Assembly (NCBI RefSeq): GCF_014066305.1
Contig: NW_023501099.1
Span: 186,001 to 250,000 of the forward strand
Length of the DNA: 64,000 nucleotides
Reading direction: 5' to 3'
DNA from: Letharia columbiana
Lineage: Eukaryota > Ascomycota > Lecanoromycetes > Lecanorales > Parmeliaceae
The translations under genes and the position numbers were made by a program. Shown piece by piece: positions 45,206 through 56,584 of this stretch (position 1 is its first letter; each line of letters starts with the position of its first letter). A model generated the notes under the pieces. That model was not told the DNA's origin. It worked only from the letters and a program-made list of their open reading frames with translations, and did no database searches.

Positions 45206-46054
45206 GGATGATCGTGGGGCTTTGGCTGTGAGAAGGTTGGCGTCGCGGTGTTGAAAGTCTGCCGGACCTTGGGATAAGGCTCCTTTTCGCATACATGTAA
45301 TCAATGAAAGTTTCTCCTTTTCCGTTTAAGCCCACACGCAGAATCTGCGCTTTTGATATAGTCTTTGAATGTCCTTTCAGTGTCTAGGAGTGGGGAAACT
45401 GCCTTTTGGACATGGTGGGATACTTGTATCGCCTGCTGAAAATGTAGCAGTCGGCTAGGGACGCTGAGAAGACCTTGAGACATACCAAAATCCGAGGCCC
45501 ACAGACCACATTGGGTAAGAAAGATGAAGGTCGTCGGAGGAGGCTTATAGCTATTTGCGACTGTCGGCCCGTTCAATGTTTCGCTATTGTAGGCGCCGCC
45601 GAATGAGGATTTAGTTTGGGCAAGGAGTTTAGTAACACTACCAGATGGTCTTATTTGTTTCATCATGGACCTGGCCGAAAGGTCAGCACAAAGTGTTTGA
45701 CCCGGAATCATGACCCAGTACAATCCTTGCTGGGTTTTCGTAGGGCGAGGCATCAGAACTGCTATTCTCATCAACCAACCAGGCCAAATAAAGCGCGGGA
45801 CACATTAGATCACTCGAAAAGGGCATCTAGGCATACAAAACAGAATGATTGACGCAAAACGTCATACTCGCAATGCATAGAGATACGACAAATCAATGTT
45901 TACCCAAGGCGTTCGTACGGCTCAGGCAACAACAATGGATTGGGAGGCGCTATGCAATGCACGACTCAACAGCGCCACCACACGAATGGCACGGTATGAT
46001 CGCAGTGCACCCGGTAAGGATCAAGCATGCCACTCCCAAACACTGAGGACCAGA
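45206..46054. other. Intergenic interval with one weak open frame
   Basis: A minus-strand frame at 45301-45774 (157 codons) has no recognised domain, signal peptide or clear splice partners, and I leave it uncalled. The rest is the 3' flanks of the convergent protease and uL6m genes. Confidence 0.35.
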
Positions 46055-46914
46055 TCATTTAATCTTCTTCGCCTTCAGCTTGATAGTCTCCCCATTCACG
46101 AAGATGCCCTTTCCTTTGTACGGCTCTGGTACCCTCCACTTCCTGATCTTCGCTGCGAACTGATTCACCACCTCTTTCTCCACCCCTTCCAACAGTATGC
46201 GCGTAGGCTGAGGTGTGCTAGCTTTCATACCGAGTGGAACACCGAGTTCGATAGGATGCGAATAGCCGACCTTCAAAGAAACGAAGAGCTGTCCAGGATA
46301 TTCAGGCTGCACGGAGACTGCTGATGGTTCCACTGTTGCTCTGTAGCCAACCCCAACAAGCCGCAGAATAGCAGTATGGCCTTCTGATACCCCAAGTATG
46401 TGATTATTCAGGTATGCACGGGTTGTACCTGTAGAATGTCAGGAACCTGCAGAGAGGCCCATGAATGGCGTAGCAAAAGCCGACATACCCCACATCTCAC
46501 GTTGCTTGCGTTGCTCCCTATCAAGTATCCTCAAAGAAGCTTTCCTTGTCTCTTTGTCGTGGTCAAGACTCATGTAGGGTGGGAGCTGCACGGACATCTT
46601 GCCTGCGCGCAAGTCAGTAGAGGGTCCTCCATCCGGGCTCAATTCGACGAACCTAAGGGGCCGATAATCTCCACCGTCTTCGGCAGCTCAGTCATAGTAA
46701 CATCCTGTCTTCGTCTCGCAGGAACTTCAAGAAATCTGATATCGACTCCTTGGGGAAGTGACAAAGGCGCACTGCCAATTCGAGATGTGCATCTTGGAGT
46801 GCTAGAAAATAGTCTCGATGTAGATGCGGATGACAGAGCAGGGACGAGGAAATCTGGCAGCAGTATCGAAACATTCCTAGAGCTTGCCCGCAGGCAATTG
46901 GATCTTAGTATCAT
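46055..46914 (-). CDS. MRPL6: Mitochondrial large-subunit ribosomal protein uL6m
   Basis: Component of the mitoribosomal large subunit. Exons 46914-46653, 46602-46489 and 46428-46055 (minus strand) give 249 aa. The N-terminus is a presequence (LRSNCLRASSRNVSILL, SRLFSSTPR). The mature part carries uL6 features: SLPQGVDIRFLEVP, KTVEIIGPLG, GTTRAYLNNHILGVSEGHTAILRLVGVGYRA split over an intron, and the C-terminal signature KIRKWRVPEPYKGKGIF for rRNA contact. Introns are 50 and 60 nt. It is about 490 bp from the divergent Kar5 gene. Confidence 0.93.
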
Positions 46915-47404
46915 GACGTGATCATGTGGCTGCTGTAGTCATGGTGCTCGAATCTGAATGGAAGAAGTGAAGTAATAATTGCCAAGCCGCGCTAAGCGCA
47001 GCTCACTTCGTGCCAAAGTTGCAACTTCCTCATTTTGATCTACTTCCCTTTCTTAAGCATGCACTCTTTGGCGTTGATGGGTCAGTCCTGACCGGGGCTA
47101 TTGGAGACTCATCACTGGAAATACGTGTGCATCGGCTTGGCTGTGCGCATTGTCTCTGTTGCTAAAATCTGGTGGGAACACCCAAAGCCCGGAGACAGAC
47201 TTTCTACCATTGAGATAAATCACTTTGAGGACACTCGAAGGTGAATGCAGTATCCACACCGATGTAAGGGAAGACAACGGGAGTGAAGACACCTTCCCGC
47301 TTCCATCTTCGTTCATCTACGGATCCTCCATCTTCCTGTTCGGCTTCTTCGTGTGCATCTTCTCATCCTTTACACTTCCTTGACCGAAGACGTAGTCTGC
47401 AGCG
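46915..47404. promoter_or_regulatory. Divergent promoter region, uL6m / Kar5
   Basis: About 490 bp between two outward start codons. GCCAAGCCGCGCTAAGCGC near 46982 is GC-rich and partly palindromic. No known site is assigned. Confidence 0.35.
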
Positions 47405-49524
47405 ATGGCGTCTACTTTGAAATGCAATTGCTGTTTGGCAATTGTCGTTGTCCTTCTGCTTCTTCTTCCTCGTTCAAAGGCCTTCGGATTTTCGAAGTCG
47501 AGGACCAGAGGTAAGTGCTTCATCCATTGAGCCGGAGTCAAGGCTAGCTACTGCTGGCTACTAGTAACTAACAGGCTACCAGTTGACTCGGCCAGTAAAG
47601 AACGTCGCCCATTTGCTCCGGATCAAGACCTCACAGCCCTCATCAGACATGAGCCTGTTGATCAGACCGGCATCTACACACACGCACTTCAGCTCCTCTC
47701 CTCGATGCAAAGTTCACCATCCTGCAACCGGCTTGCCGCATCTACATTGCTTGATTCATGTCATACCATTGATGATTGGAATCGGAATGCAGAAGACTCC
47801 CTTGAGGACATAAGATCGGTCTATGCCGCCCAATTGGCCATGTGCGAGATTGTGAGTGCTGGGTCAGCAGTCCCTCAGGCATGCAGATCGCTGGACGTTT
47901 CACGAGGAACAAATGTCCAGCAGACCAGCGGCTTCAAAAGCATTCGCAGTGATCAATTGGGCCTTTGCTTGCAGGCATTGGAATCAAAGCCCCAATGGTG
48001 GACAAGCTACAGCAACAGCAAGCAAAATGCAATGGTGATGTGTCAGGCCGCTCGTGTGGACATCGAGAAAGGTAGGCGCCCTCACCTCGATATCTGAGTA
48101 CCACTGACCTGGTTCTAGATGAGCTCATTAAGCTGCATAAGTCAGCCGTGGAAATCAATGCGGATGCCAACGCTGCTTTGTTGAGAACTGCGAAAGAAGT
48201 CAATGATGGGTTGAATCAGCTTCAGAGTAACTTTGCGCTCGCCAAGCAGATGTTTCAGGACCAATTGATGCATGACATCGAAGTTTCATCCACCAAAACG
48301 GAGTCTTTCTTCGAGAAGCTGGTTAAAGGCATGGACACTGCTGTACAATCAACCCTCAGCAAGATGGCATCGACAGTGAGAGCCATGGATTTGAATGCGG
48401 CTAGTTTGAGCGAAGTGAGTCAGTATGGGAGAGGCAGATGTACGCCAAAGCGCCCTCACATCTGACTGACTTGCGACAGAATGTCCACAAAGCCAATGTC
48501 GATTCCGCGAACCTAGAGAAAAATATTGGAAGAGTCTTTCAACAGGTGGTAACGGGCAGCGCAGAGCTGGCTGCGACTCAGACCGAACAATGGGATCTCA
48601 GCCGTGTGCTGGCGGTGGAACTGCAGAGCTCTTTACAAAAATTGAAAGAAGGAGAGATCGGTCTATTGCTTGATGCGTTAGTGAGTATGCAGGGCCAATT
48701 AGTGAGTGAACCAAGGTCAGACTCCTGAGCGTGTCACCCCTGACACGTTCCAGCAAACCAGCAATGAGCTGGTGACCTTCATGTACCTGAGGCAGAATGA
48801 GCTCTACGAGGTAAACATCCTACCTGGCGAATCTTCCACCTTTGACTGACGGTCTCATAGCGCGTGCAAGATCTCGACCACTCGTTCACCGGACTCGAAT
48901 CGAAAGCAGAGACACTTCATGCAGCTCAGACACGCCAGGCGGAGATGCAGGCGCATTTGCACAACCAAACGCGAATTGAGATGCTGGCTTCTCAGAGCTT
49001 GATTGTCAACGTAACTTCAAGTGCACGTGGTCTCCATGAAGCAGTAGATGATGCTGCCGCAAAAATAGCGAAGATGGCTTGGTTTGGCGCACTTCCCGGA
49101 GAACTTTTCAGACTGGGTTGGTTGGTGCTCGCAGTCGCTGTGCTGCACTGGTACAGTCCCAACCACGCGAAGTTCGTAGCGACAGTCATTGGTGAGTTCC
49201 CAGAGACCATGAAAGACTCAATGCTGATCAGAAGCCACAGGATTCATGATACTTGTGCACGCCTCTGGTATACTGAGCGACCTCAAGTCAATCCCTTCGG
49301 ACTTGACATTCATCCACCATGCTTCGGGCTACAAAGTCCGTCTGTGGCTACTCATCAGACTTGCTGCAACGCTAGGTGTTATCGCCATAATCGCTGCTAT
49401 TATCTACCAGCACACGAACGTTTTCAGAGCTTTGCGCTCCTCCATCGTTAGGAATAAGCCTTCTGACCTGGCGTTCATAGGATTGGAAGTTTCTGAGAGG
49501 CAGCACCGTCAGTGGAGCATCTAG
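47405..49524 (+). CDS. KAR5: Kar5/Tht1 nuclear-fusion (karyogamy) protein
   Basis: Nuclear-envelope/ER protein needed to fuse nuclear membranes after mating. Seven exons (47405-47510, 47583-48071, 48119-48414, 48480-48701, 48754-48810, 48861-49191, 49241-49524) give 594 aa. A signal peptide (CCLAIVVVLLLLLPRSKA) leads to the Cys-containing Kar5 domain: SSPSCNRLAASTLLDSCHTI, QLAMCEIVSAG, PQACRSL, NSKQNAMVMCQAARVDIEKDE. Next is a long coiled-coil-like lumenal region and two or three C-terminal hydrophobic segments (LFRLGWLVLAVAVLHWY, a short one after exon 7 begins, LWLLIRLAATLGVIAIIAA). This is the Kar5 layout. Presence of an intact gene suggests that mating or karyogamy has been maintained. 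Confidence 0.88.
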
Positions 49525-50416
49525 ACTGTCCAGTATTCTGACATTGTGGCATGCTAGAGGAAAAGAATAAAGGGCACAGCAGCATTAATTCGGGTCCTGG
49601 AAGGGTAATACAGGATCTGTCGAGGTTGGACCAAAATGCAGAGGCTACTTCACTATTACACCATCGGCAATGTTCAGCATCACTTCGATCTCTTAGCGAA
49701 GCATCTAGGATCTTATCGGGGTTGATCAGCATACACAGGACCGGCAGCATCTAATCGCTTCTACCAACTAAGTGCTCCATGGTTTACGAATTACGACAGC
49801 ATTCACGACAGCATTCTGTCTTTGGCACCAGCAATATGCATATCCGGACACGGCATTCTACGGCTTCCGAAAACATCTTACGGCTGATGAGGGCAGGAAG
49901 ATCTGGCCGGACTGGCACCCATTCTGGCTTGCGAGGGCGGTGGAAAATCTGCATCGGCATGCATTGTTCGCTTGCGTATTTTATTTGTGCTAGATACCCC
50001 ATATGCGTAGCAAAGCAAAGCAATCTCGAAGCCTCACGTCTCACCATCGGCTTCGTTCGCAGTGAAATAACGCATAGATAAAGCATTGTCCCATGCAAGG
50101 TAGTTTCGTGCCTTCGGAGCCTGTGCCCGACTCGCGGCATCGGGACTCACTGAAGCATGAACGGACAGCCAACAGATAAGAACGTAGACGGGGGGCCAAA
50201 TATCCCGGGCGAATCTCCGATTGAGCGCTCAGATGGGTCAGAAAGAGAGTAGAGTAGAGTAGACGGGTAGGCCGTGTCGGAAAAAAGGGCCGCACGACGA
50301 ACGAACGACTTCCGACCTCAGGTCCGAAACTGCAGAGCTTTTTTGAAAAAAGTCCAGCCGGTGCTAAAGCCGGATGGATCTATTGGCGACTAGTGATGCC
50401 GTCATCTGTTCACGGG
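49525..50416. other. Intergenic interval
   Basis: Convergent 3' space between Kar5 and ICP55. Short frames such as 49784-50140 (minus) have no recognisable features. GC-rich toward the right. Confidence 0.4.
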
Positions 50417-50452
50417 AGTATGTATGTATGTATGTATGAATGTATGTATGCG
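50417..50452. repeat. (GTAT)n tetranucleotide microsatellite
   Basis: About eight tandem GTAT/TATG units with one variant (GAAT). It is followed near 50485 by a short GCGT run. Confidence 0.9.
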
Positions 50453-50494
50453 GCACGATAATTCGAAAATTAATGCACTGCGCGTGCGTGCGTG

Positions 50495-50600
50495 CGTGCG
50501 GAACGCCCCCAATGCGGCCTGCGTGACGGTATGCACCATGCGTGCGGAAACACCCCGATGCGGCATGTTTGACGGTATGCACCATGCGTGCAAAAACGCC
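50495..50600. repeat. 46-bp tandem repeat, about 2.3 units
   Basis: Units begin at 50495, 50541 and 50587 (partial), each starting CGTGCG/CGTGCA and ending GACGGTATGCACCATG. The repeat ends about 20 bp before the ICP55 stop codon side and so lies in its 3' flank. Confidence 0.85.
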
Positions 50601-50621
50601 AACCGCCAATCCACAGCCCGG

Positions 50622-52609
50622 CTAGTTCCTGAGGGCCTCGATGTCCACGACCTCCTTGACGGCCTCGGTGGTCAGCACGAGCGGGTGCTCTTCCTGCACG
50701 CACACGCTGTCTTCGATGCGGATGCCCATGCCGCGGAAAGGGGCCGGGTACGCTTCCGTGTTGGGGATGTAGAGGCCACTTTTGACGGGAAATTCGTCAG
50801 CCGGGGGTTGCGGGGATGGAAAGGGGGGGGGGGGACGGAGCTTACGGCTCGATGGTGACGCACTGCCTCGACTGCAGCTTCGTTTTTCGAGACTGGCCGG
50901 GAGTATCGTGGACGTCTAGGCCGATGTAGTGGCCTAGATGGTGGGGGAAGAGCGCGTCGAGAGCCTGATCGATAGGACGTCGCGTTAGCACTGGAAGGAT
51001 TCTTGGAGACTTCATACGTAGGATGCATACGTTGCCGGACGTGTCAAAGCCCAGCTGCTTTAATTGATCTGTCAAAGTTGTCCCTGCAATGTTGTGCAAC
51101 TCATCGAGGGAGACATTGGCGTTGGCGCGGCAGAGGGAGATGCACTGGCGCTGCGTGGTGAGGACGGCGTTGTAGAGGTCTTTTTGGGCGGGAGTGAAGG
51201 TGCCTGATACGGGCCATGTCCGTGTGATGTCTGTTATATAGCCGCCACATTCCTGGAGAGAGTTCAGGAAAGTTGGTATCAGTCAGTGAAGATGGAGAAG
51301 CCTACGCCACCTGCGTCTACTAGCACCATCTGGCCATCTCTGGACGAGAGTCAGCGTCGATGATGAGTGAGTAGGTACGGGGGGTTTACTTCAGGAGATG
51401 ATCGTTCTGGGTGTAGTGAATAATGCTGGCGTTCTGGCGAGATCAGCGGCACAGTCAATGAACCAGCACGGGATGAATCTAACCTGACCACCTGCTACCA
51501 CCGGTATGTAAGCCGAGCAGTCACACCCTCGCGTCCTGAATTGATAATCCAGATATGCAGCCAAGTCCTTCTCCTTCTTCCATGCTCGCCGCATGGCATC
51601 TGTGTATGCTCTTCCTGACGCTTGGCCCGCCTTCCGCATGTTCGCAATCTCGGCATCGCTCTTGAGGTTTCGGAATCCATTGAGAACGTCCTTCAGCGGC
51701 AGCGTGTTGCTAGACTTAGACTTGAGGACCTTTGCGAGACCTTCGGCTTTCGGCGATTGGTCATAGAGGAAACGGGAGAAAAAGGACTTATTCTTTGGCT
51801 CGGAGATGAGGTCGGTGTAGATCTTTGATGCTTCTTGGACAATGGGCGCCAGGAGGCTCGAGATTTGGTTGATGTCCCCGGTCTTTGAGCATTTTCAGCA
51901 ACATTTCTTGTTCCCACTGCTTCCTTTCCATACCTCATCTGCATTGAAGACATCCAGGGCTGCCCGTGTCCCTGATCTCACACCATCCCATTGCTCGGCC
52001 TTTGCATCCTTCTCCCGCACGAAAAGGTGAAACGTGTGGTCATCCCCGTCAATGCTCTTCCCTGCTTGCGGTAAACACCCTATTCGTCTATACGTCCGTT
52101 CCCAGCCTACCTATAACTGCAACAGCTTCCGGTTCGTTGAAGCCTGTTTTCCTCAGCACTTGCCTTCCACCGCAATCAAGATTCTTACCCGTTAGATAGA
52201 AGAAGTTAGAGTCCTGATGAAACTCGTGGAAGACCGCGCCAGATCTGTACTTAATCTCCGAGGCAGCCAGGATGGCAATGGCATTCTTCGGAAGGTTTGC
52301 GGCAAGCTTTGAGCGGCGTTGGGCATATTCAAGTGCTGTGATTCCAGGAGTGACTGGGTAGAGATGGTGTTAGCCATGTCTGATGTAATAATGGTGCCTA
52401 AGCTTACGCTCTCCAGCTTTTAATAGATGTGGATGGGTCTCATGAAGAGGTTGACCGAATCGGAGCTCGACGGCGGAGACAGATGCATACCGTCGAAGCA
52501 GGGTAGACCATCTCGGTTGAAGCAGAAGCCGTCTCGTAATAGAAACCGCAAATGGCAAAAATGTTGGTGGCCTTGTACACTTGTTCAAGGTGTGAGCGCA
52601 TGGGTGCAT
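50622..52609 (-). CDS. ICP55: Intermediate-cleaving peptidase / Xaa-Pro aminopeptidase (M24B), ICP55-like
   Basis: Mitochondrial metallo-aminopeptidase that trims one residue from imported proteins after presequence removal. The multi-exon minus-strand gene has a basic presequence (ITRRLLLQPRWSTLLRRYASV) in exon 1, then in order TPGITALEYAQRRSKLA, FHQDSNFFYLTG, FNEPEAVAVI, DDHTFHLFVREKDAKAEQWDG, a helical linker, and the M24 catalytic part. Metal ligands are visible as Asp residues in GYITDITRTWP and its upstream VDAG, His in HHLGHYIGLDVHD, and Glu in GIRIEDSV and CVTIEP. The protein ends DIEALRN. Several exons are very short (for example the one holding NASIIHYTQNDHLLK). Exon limits were checked only in part. 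Confidence 0.9.
50822..50835. repeat. Poly-G run inside an ICP55 intron
   Basis: About 13 consecutive G on the plus strand (poly-C in the transcript). It lies in the intron separating the last coding exon from the catalytic exon. Confidence 0.85.
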
Positions 52610-52852
52610 GCTTGACGGTTGTGTGTCGGAAGCATATGAATGATGGATATGAAGGTCAATTGGTAGAGCTTGACCGAGAGCCCCTATGAGGTTTAGGCTG
52701 AGCGTTTGGCTTTAGTCTCGGGTTCCCTCGGGGTGCGCGGAAATAGTTAATTAAAAGCGATAAAAATAAAACAAGGGAAAAGAGGGAAAAGGGAAAAGAG
52801 AAGAAAAAAAAGGTTCGGCAGGGTCCAAGGATTGATCCGGGGTGAGGGCTGA

Positions 52853-52874
52853 AAGGCTAAAGGCTAAAGGCTTT
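52853..52874. repeat. Heptamer repeat GGCTAAA x3
   Basis: Three near-perfect consecutive AGGCTAA units, immediately after a purine-rich tract. Confidence 0.75.
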
Positions 52875-53108
52875 GCATATGTACTGCCATACTGTACCCT
52901 TATGCGGGCTGACAGCTCGGTACATAACCCGATATCCGCATAATCGATATCCGCTTCTTTTCAATATCCCCCCACATATGCATACGCATATGCACATGTC
53001 GCAAGCCTGCAAGCGCCATTCCACCTCGGATGAGATTAAGCATACTGTATACTGTAAGCCTGTAAATCGCTGTCCTCTGGGGCCCTGCTCTATCCATGTG
53101 TCCCCTAT

Positions 53109-53134
53109 CTAACCCTAACCCTAACCCTAACCCC
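53109..53134. repeat. Interstitial telomere-type repeat (CTAACC)4
   Basis: Four perfect CTAACC units (TTAGGG on the other strand), followed by a C-rich stretch. This is the standard telomere repeat of filamentous fungi but far too short for a working telomere, and coding sequence continues on both sides. Confidence 0.9.
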
Positions 53135-53829
53135 CCGCCCCCCCAAACTCCACAATAAATGCCTTTCGGCGGCCCTCCCCGGGGCCGACTGCGGCCGAGC
53201 TCTTCCCTCCCAACCTCGCTGGATTTTGTTCATCAGTAGAGATTCGAAAAGCATATGTTCAGTATATACACTGATGTGATCCCGGACGAGCTCGGTGCAT
53301 GAAGTATGCCGAGGGGTCCCGTACACCCCTGCCGAGTCGCATCCACTCAGCATGTGCTCACCCACACCGGACGTTTACCCACCCCTACCGAGCTGCGATC
53401 CGCCCCAGGATCCTTAAAAAAACGTGGTAGGTACGCCGGATGGCTTTTTGTGCTGCCAGAGCAAGATGTCAAAATCACAGTGTGGCTGAAAGCTAGCTTG
53501 CTGCACTGGTGCTGGAGTTGACGGGATGCTTCATACATCTTGTTTGTCAGATATCAGTGCGAATGAGTGCGAGGGTGGACGGAACAGAAACAGAAATAGA
53601 AACGAACCGGGAGGGAGAAGGATGTAGATAAAATGTTTCTAATCGCAGCTATTTCCTCTATAGAGACAACCTTCTCGTCAAAAGGAATAGAGGTATCGTT
53701 GGTGAGCAAAAGTTCTTCCGATCTAACCATTCCCAAGCCCTGAAATCGCCTGCAATGCTTCCTCCCAGGTAGTCTAGTTATAAGTGAACGCTGCCAGTCC
53801 TCAGATACAAAGCTATGGTCAAGGTATGC

Positions 53830-55136
53830 TCACAGCATCCAAGACCAGAGCATCCATCCCCCTATCGCCGCTTCAAACAAACCCCAGCAACATACGATAC
53901 CCTCCACCCCTTTGAGTGACACCGCATTGCTTTTCACTGGTACCGTATTGCCTTTTGCTGGTACCGTACTGCTTTTTGCCGTTGCTGTACTGCTTTTTGT
54001 TGATGCCGTACTGCTTTTTGTTGGCGCCGTACTGCTTTTTGTTGGCGTCGCAGTGCTTTTTGCTGGTGGCACCAAAGTTGTCTGAACGGTCAGGTCGATG
54101 CCGCTCGCCTCAAACGTTACATTCTTTCCATCCGTATGGAAAGCCTCGGTGCCAAATTGCGCAGTGCCAAGATAGGTTGAGTTAGCCATTTTGCCCCCAT
54201 CCATGAGGTACTGGAAGAGCGGCAGAACATTCAGCTGCGAAAAGGACGTCATGTTCTTCGGAGCAACAAAGCTGAAAACCTCCTGGCCGGGTTGATTGTC
54301 CATCCCATCCACTTGGGTGTTTTGCCCAGCGAAAAGGGTGCTGAGGGAACGCAAAGGTGTTAGCGAGATGGTTCCAAAATGGAACAAGTGGGAGAATGAG
54401 TGCTTATTGAGGAGTCCATGACTTACTAGTTCTTACCATCTAGAATGGCACTACCAGCTGAGCCGCTCGCGTACCCTATGGGCTCCGTCTCGTCTAGGGC
54501 GGCAAACCAGATCATGACTTCAAACTTTGGATTCGTAACGTTGGTGGACTGATTCTTGTCAGGATCGAGGAAAAAGTCCAGAGTCACGTCGGCCTTTGCA
54601 CCAATGGCGTCTAAGCCGTCGATATCAAAAGTGTTTGGATTTCCGGTCCCGCTCGGGTACATGGCCCAGTTTGCGCTGACTGTAATCCCTGAAATGTTCG
54701 AAAGCATCACAGGGAGGACGGCCGATCTCGACTTGACATTGGCATAAGAGTGCACACGTGTATCTGAGGCATAAGTATCATTTGCCCCCCAAATCCAGGT
54801 GGTCGAGAAGGCAGTTCCATCCTTTTCATCTTTTACCTACGAGACCTTAGAGATTCCCTTTGATAAGACCTGGGCTGGAAAGATGATACCGTTGTGCACT
54901 GCGATCCTGAATCGTCGGCACCCCAGGCGTCGTTTTGGACTATGGGTTCTTATTAGATTGTGTCTGGTAGTGTTGGAAGCGCAGACTTTGGACTTGCTCA
55001 TGTACTGTCCTGAAGTACTGGTCAAATTCTGATACTGGCCACACAAGACGGCTTGCGCGGCCGTTAGTTGTACTGATGAAGTAAAAGCGACGACGAGAAA
55101 GATGACATTGTAGAGAGAGCTCTTTACTAAAGACAT
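53830..55136 (-). CDS. Secreted GH12 endoglucanase/xyloglucanase-like enzyme with repeat tail
   Basis: Plant-cell-wall glucan hydrolase family 12. Exons 55136-54998, 54939-54890, 54836-54427 and 54340-53830 (minus strand) give exactly 370 codons. Signal peptide: LYNVIFLVVAFTSSVQLTAAQ. GH12 blocks: LCGQYQNLTSTSGQY, MIQNDAWGADDSGSQCTT, the aromatic TAFSTTWIWGA, the nucleophile Glu in FEVMIWFAALDE, and the acid/base Glu in QFGTEAF. The first intron (54940-54997) is GC-AG (donor A|GCAAGTCC); no GT donor gives the right frame. After the catalytic domain comes a seven-residue repeat tail (TKSSTAP-like, about six units), then a short hydrophobic end (WGLFEAAIGGWMLW), which might be a membrane or GPI signal. 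Enzyme family secure; substrate preference not determined. Confidence 0.85.
54940..54997 (-). other. GC-AG intron in the GH12 gene
   Basis: Donor GCAAGTCC and acceptor CCCATAG, with a CTAAT branch-like sequence. Removing it yields the GH12 motif GQYMIQNDAWG, and the whole gene then sums to complete codons. Confidence 0.65.
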
Positions 55137-55350
55137 ATCTAGAGAAACGTTGAGAGATCTGAAAAGTAAAATTACAAGATGACACGAAGGGTGTCCCTTG
55201 GCAGAGGGAGCAGTTTGAATGATGGATCTTAATCAGTACGGGAGGTAGAAAATTCTATAGCCTTCTGCGAGACGCCGTCGTTGTATCCCCATCGTGGGAA
55301 GATGGGTGGTCAATGATAAAATCCAGTATCGCATCTGGAAAGCAAGATAG

Positions 55351-55410
55351 TGCACTGTCATGCACTATCATGCACTATCATGCACCCTCATGCACCCTCA
55401 TGCACCAACA
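55351..55410. repeat. 10-bp minisatellite, six units
   Basis: Six adjacent TGCACYNTCA-type decamers with a progressive change (TGCACTATCA, then TGCACCCTCA). They lie about 215 bp upstream of the GH12 start codon. Confidence 0.9.
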
Positions 55411-55431
55411 CGATAGTGATTAGTGACCACA

Positions 55432-55548
55432 TCTCGCATCTAGAAACCCTAATCCGAGCATTGCCGTGCATAGTAGTGGGTACGTCTCGCATCTAGAAAT
55501 CCCAGCCTGAGCATTGTCGCGCATAATATTGGGTTTATCTCGCATCTC
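55432..55548. repeat. 53-bp tandem repeat, about 2.2 units
   Basis: Units start at 55432, 55485 and 55538, each opening TCTCGCATCT(AGAAA). They contain GAGCATTG.CG.GCATA. Units differ by several substitutions. Confidence 0.85.
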
Positions 55549-56584
55549 TATTCAGCGATACTCTTGTTTTTCTGGGGTGGCCCCCCACGTACGTCGTGCG
55601 TCGTACGCGCCCAAAGGCTGGCCCGGAGACTTTATCGAAAAACCTAAAGGGCTTTTTAAAAGGAATCGAACTGTCCGATTTGCTGCTTCATCATAGAATT
55701 GACTTACCAACTCTCAGGTTATCAGCGAGATTTTGATTCCACGTAGCTGATCGCTGCCCGGGACTGTGTTACCAACGGAGGCTTAAAATTTACCGACACC
55801 TGTGAGCCAACGTCTATCTCGGTGGCATCGTCAGACCCCTTCCTGGGCTAATAGGCCTTGATTTTCTTTGTTAATGTTGATTGTGTCAACGATCCTGTAG
55901 CGATAAGATGTTGGTAACACGTGATACGGGATCCAGATCAGACTAGCAACTTAGAGGTATCACCATGTGTACAGAGTCCTCGGTCGAGCCTACTGCACAC
56001 GGTGGAAAGAACTGGCGTAGTTGATAGTTTGGACGTGGGGGTTGTCGACAATTCATTTGTCGCAACAGTCGATACGTACTTTCGGCTTCCTTAACAAGTT
56101 GAAGGTTCGTAGCTAGCAACATGTACGATGAGCACATCAAAGTCAACGAGACCTACAGCCAGTTCGGAGCCTTCAACTGTTAATCCTACAACCGCTTTCG
56201 GATTTGCCCCCTGAAACGTGCAGGCCGCCAAAGTTACATCATGAGAAGTAGATTTGTTGAGGAACAATATAGATTCTCATAGTCTAGAAAAGGTCAGGGC
56301 GTTCTAGCTCTCATCGCTTGATTATATCCAGAGACATATCCCGAGGGACAACATAACCAGCTAGACAGCTTCTTTTGGTTGTCTCATTTCCTTACCAAAT
56401 TTCTCTTCTTTGGGCTCTGCAACACCAGCCTCGCCTACCTACGACTGCCACCATACTCTGGGTGCCTTGCTAGGTGTGGCTTTGGTGGTGATCAGGCTTC
56501 CCGGTCAAGTTCGACAAACAAAGAGTCGAGCAATCCAACAATCGCGACCGCTGGTATCTTACATATTTAATCTCACGGTCCAAG
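55549..56584. other. Intergenic interval
   Basis: No recognisable gene. Frames at 55514-55696 (plus) and 55943-56146 (minus) are short and without motifs. The right part holds the promoter of the glycosyltransferase gene. Confidence 0.4.

Larger units (their letters stand above)
52610..53829. other. Repeat-rich intergenic region
   Basis: Upstream of ICP55 and downstream of the GH12 gene. It holds a purine-rich tract (about 52750-52812), three GGCTAAA-type heptamers (52853-52874) and a telomere-type repeat. No gene is recognised. Confidence 0.5.

Noticed and set aside
45301..45774. 157-codon minus-strand frame
   Set aside because: No signal peptide or motif and no supporting splice sites; kept only as a note in the interval.
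55351..55548. CRISPR-like array
   Set aside because: Units are directly adjacent with no unique spacers, and the genome is eukaryotic.
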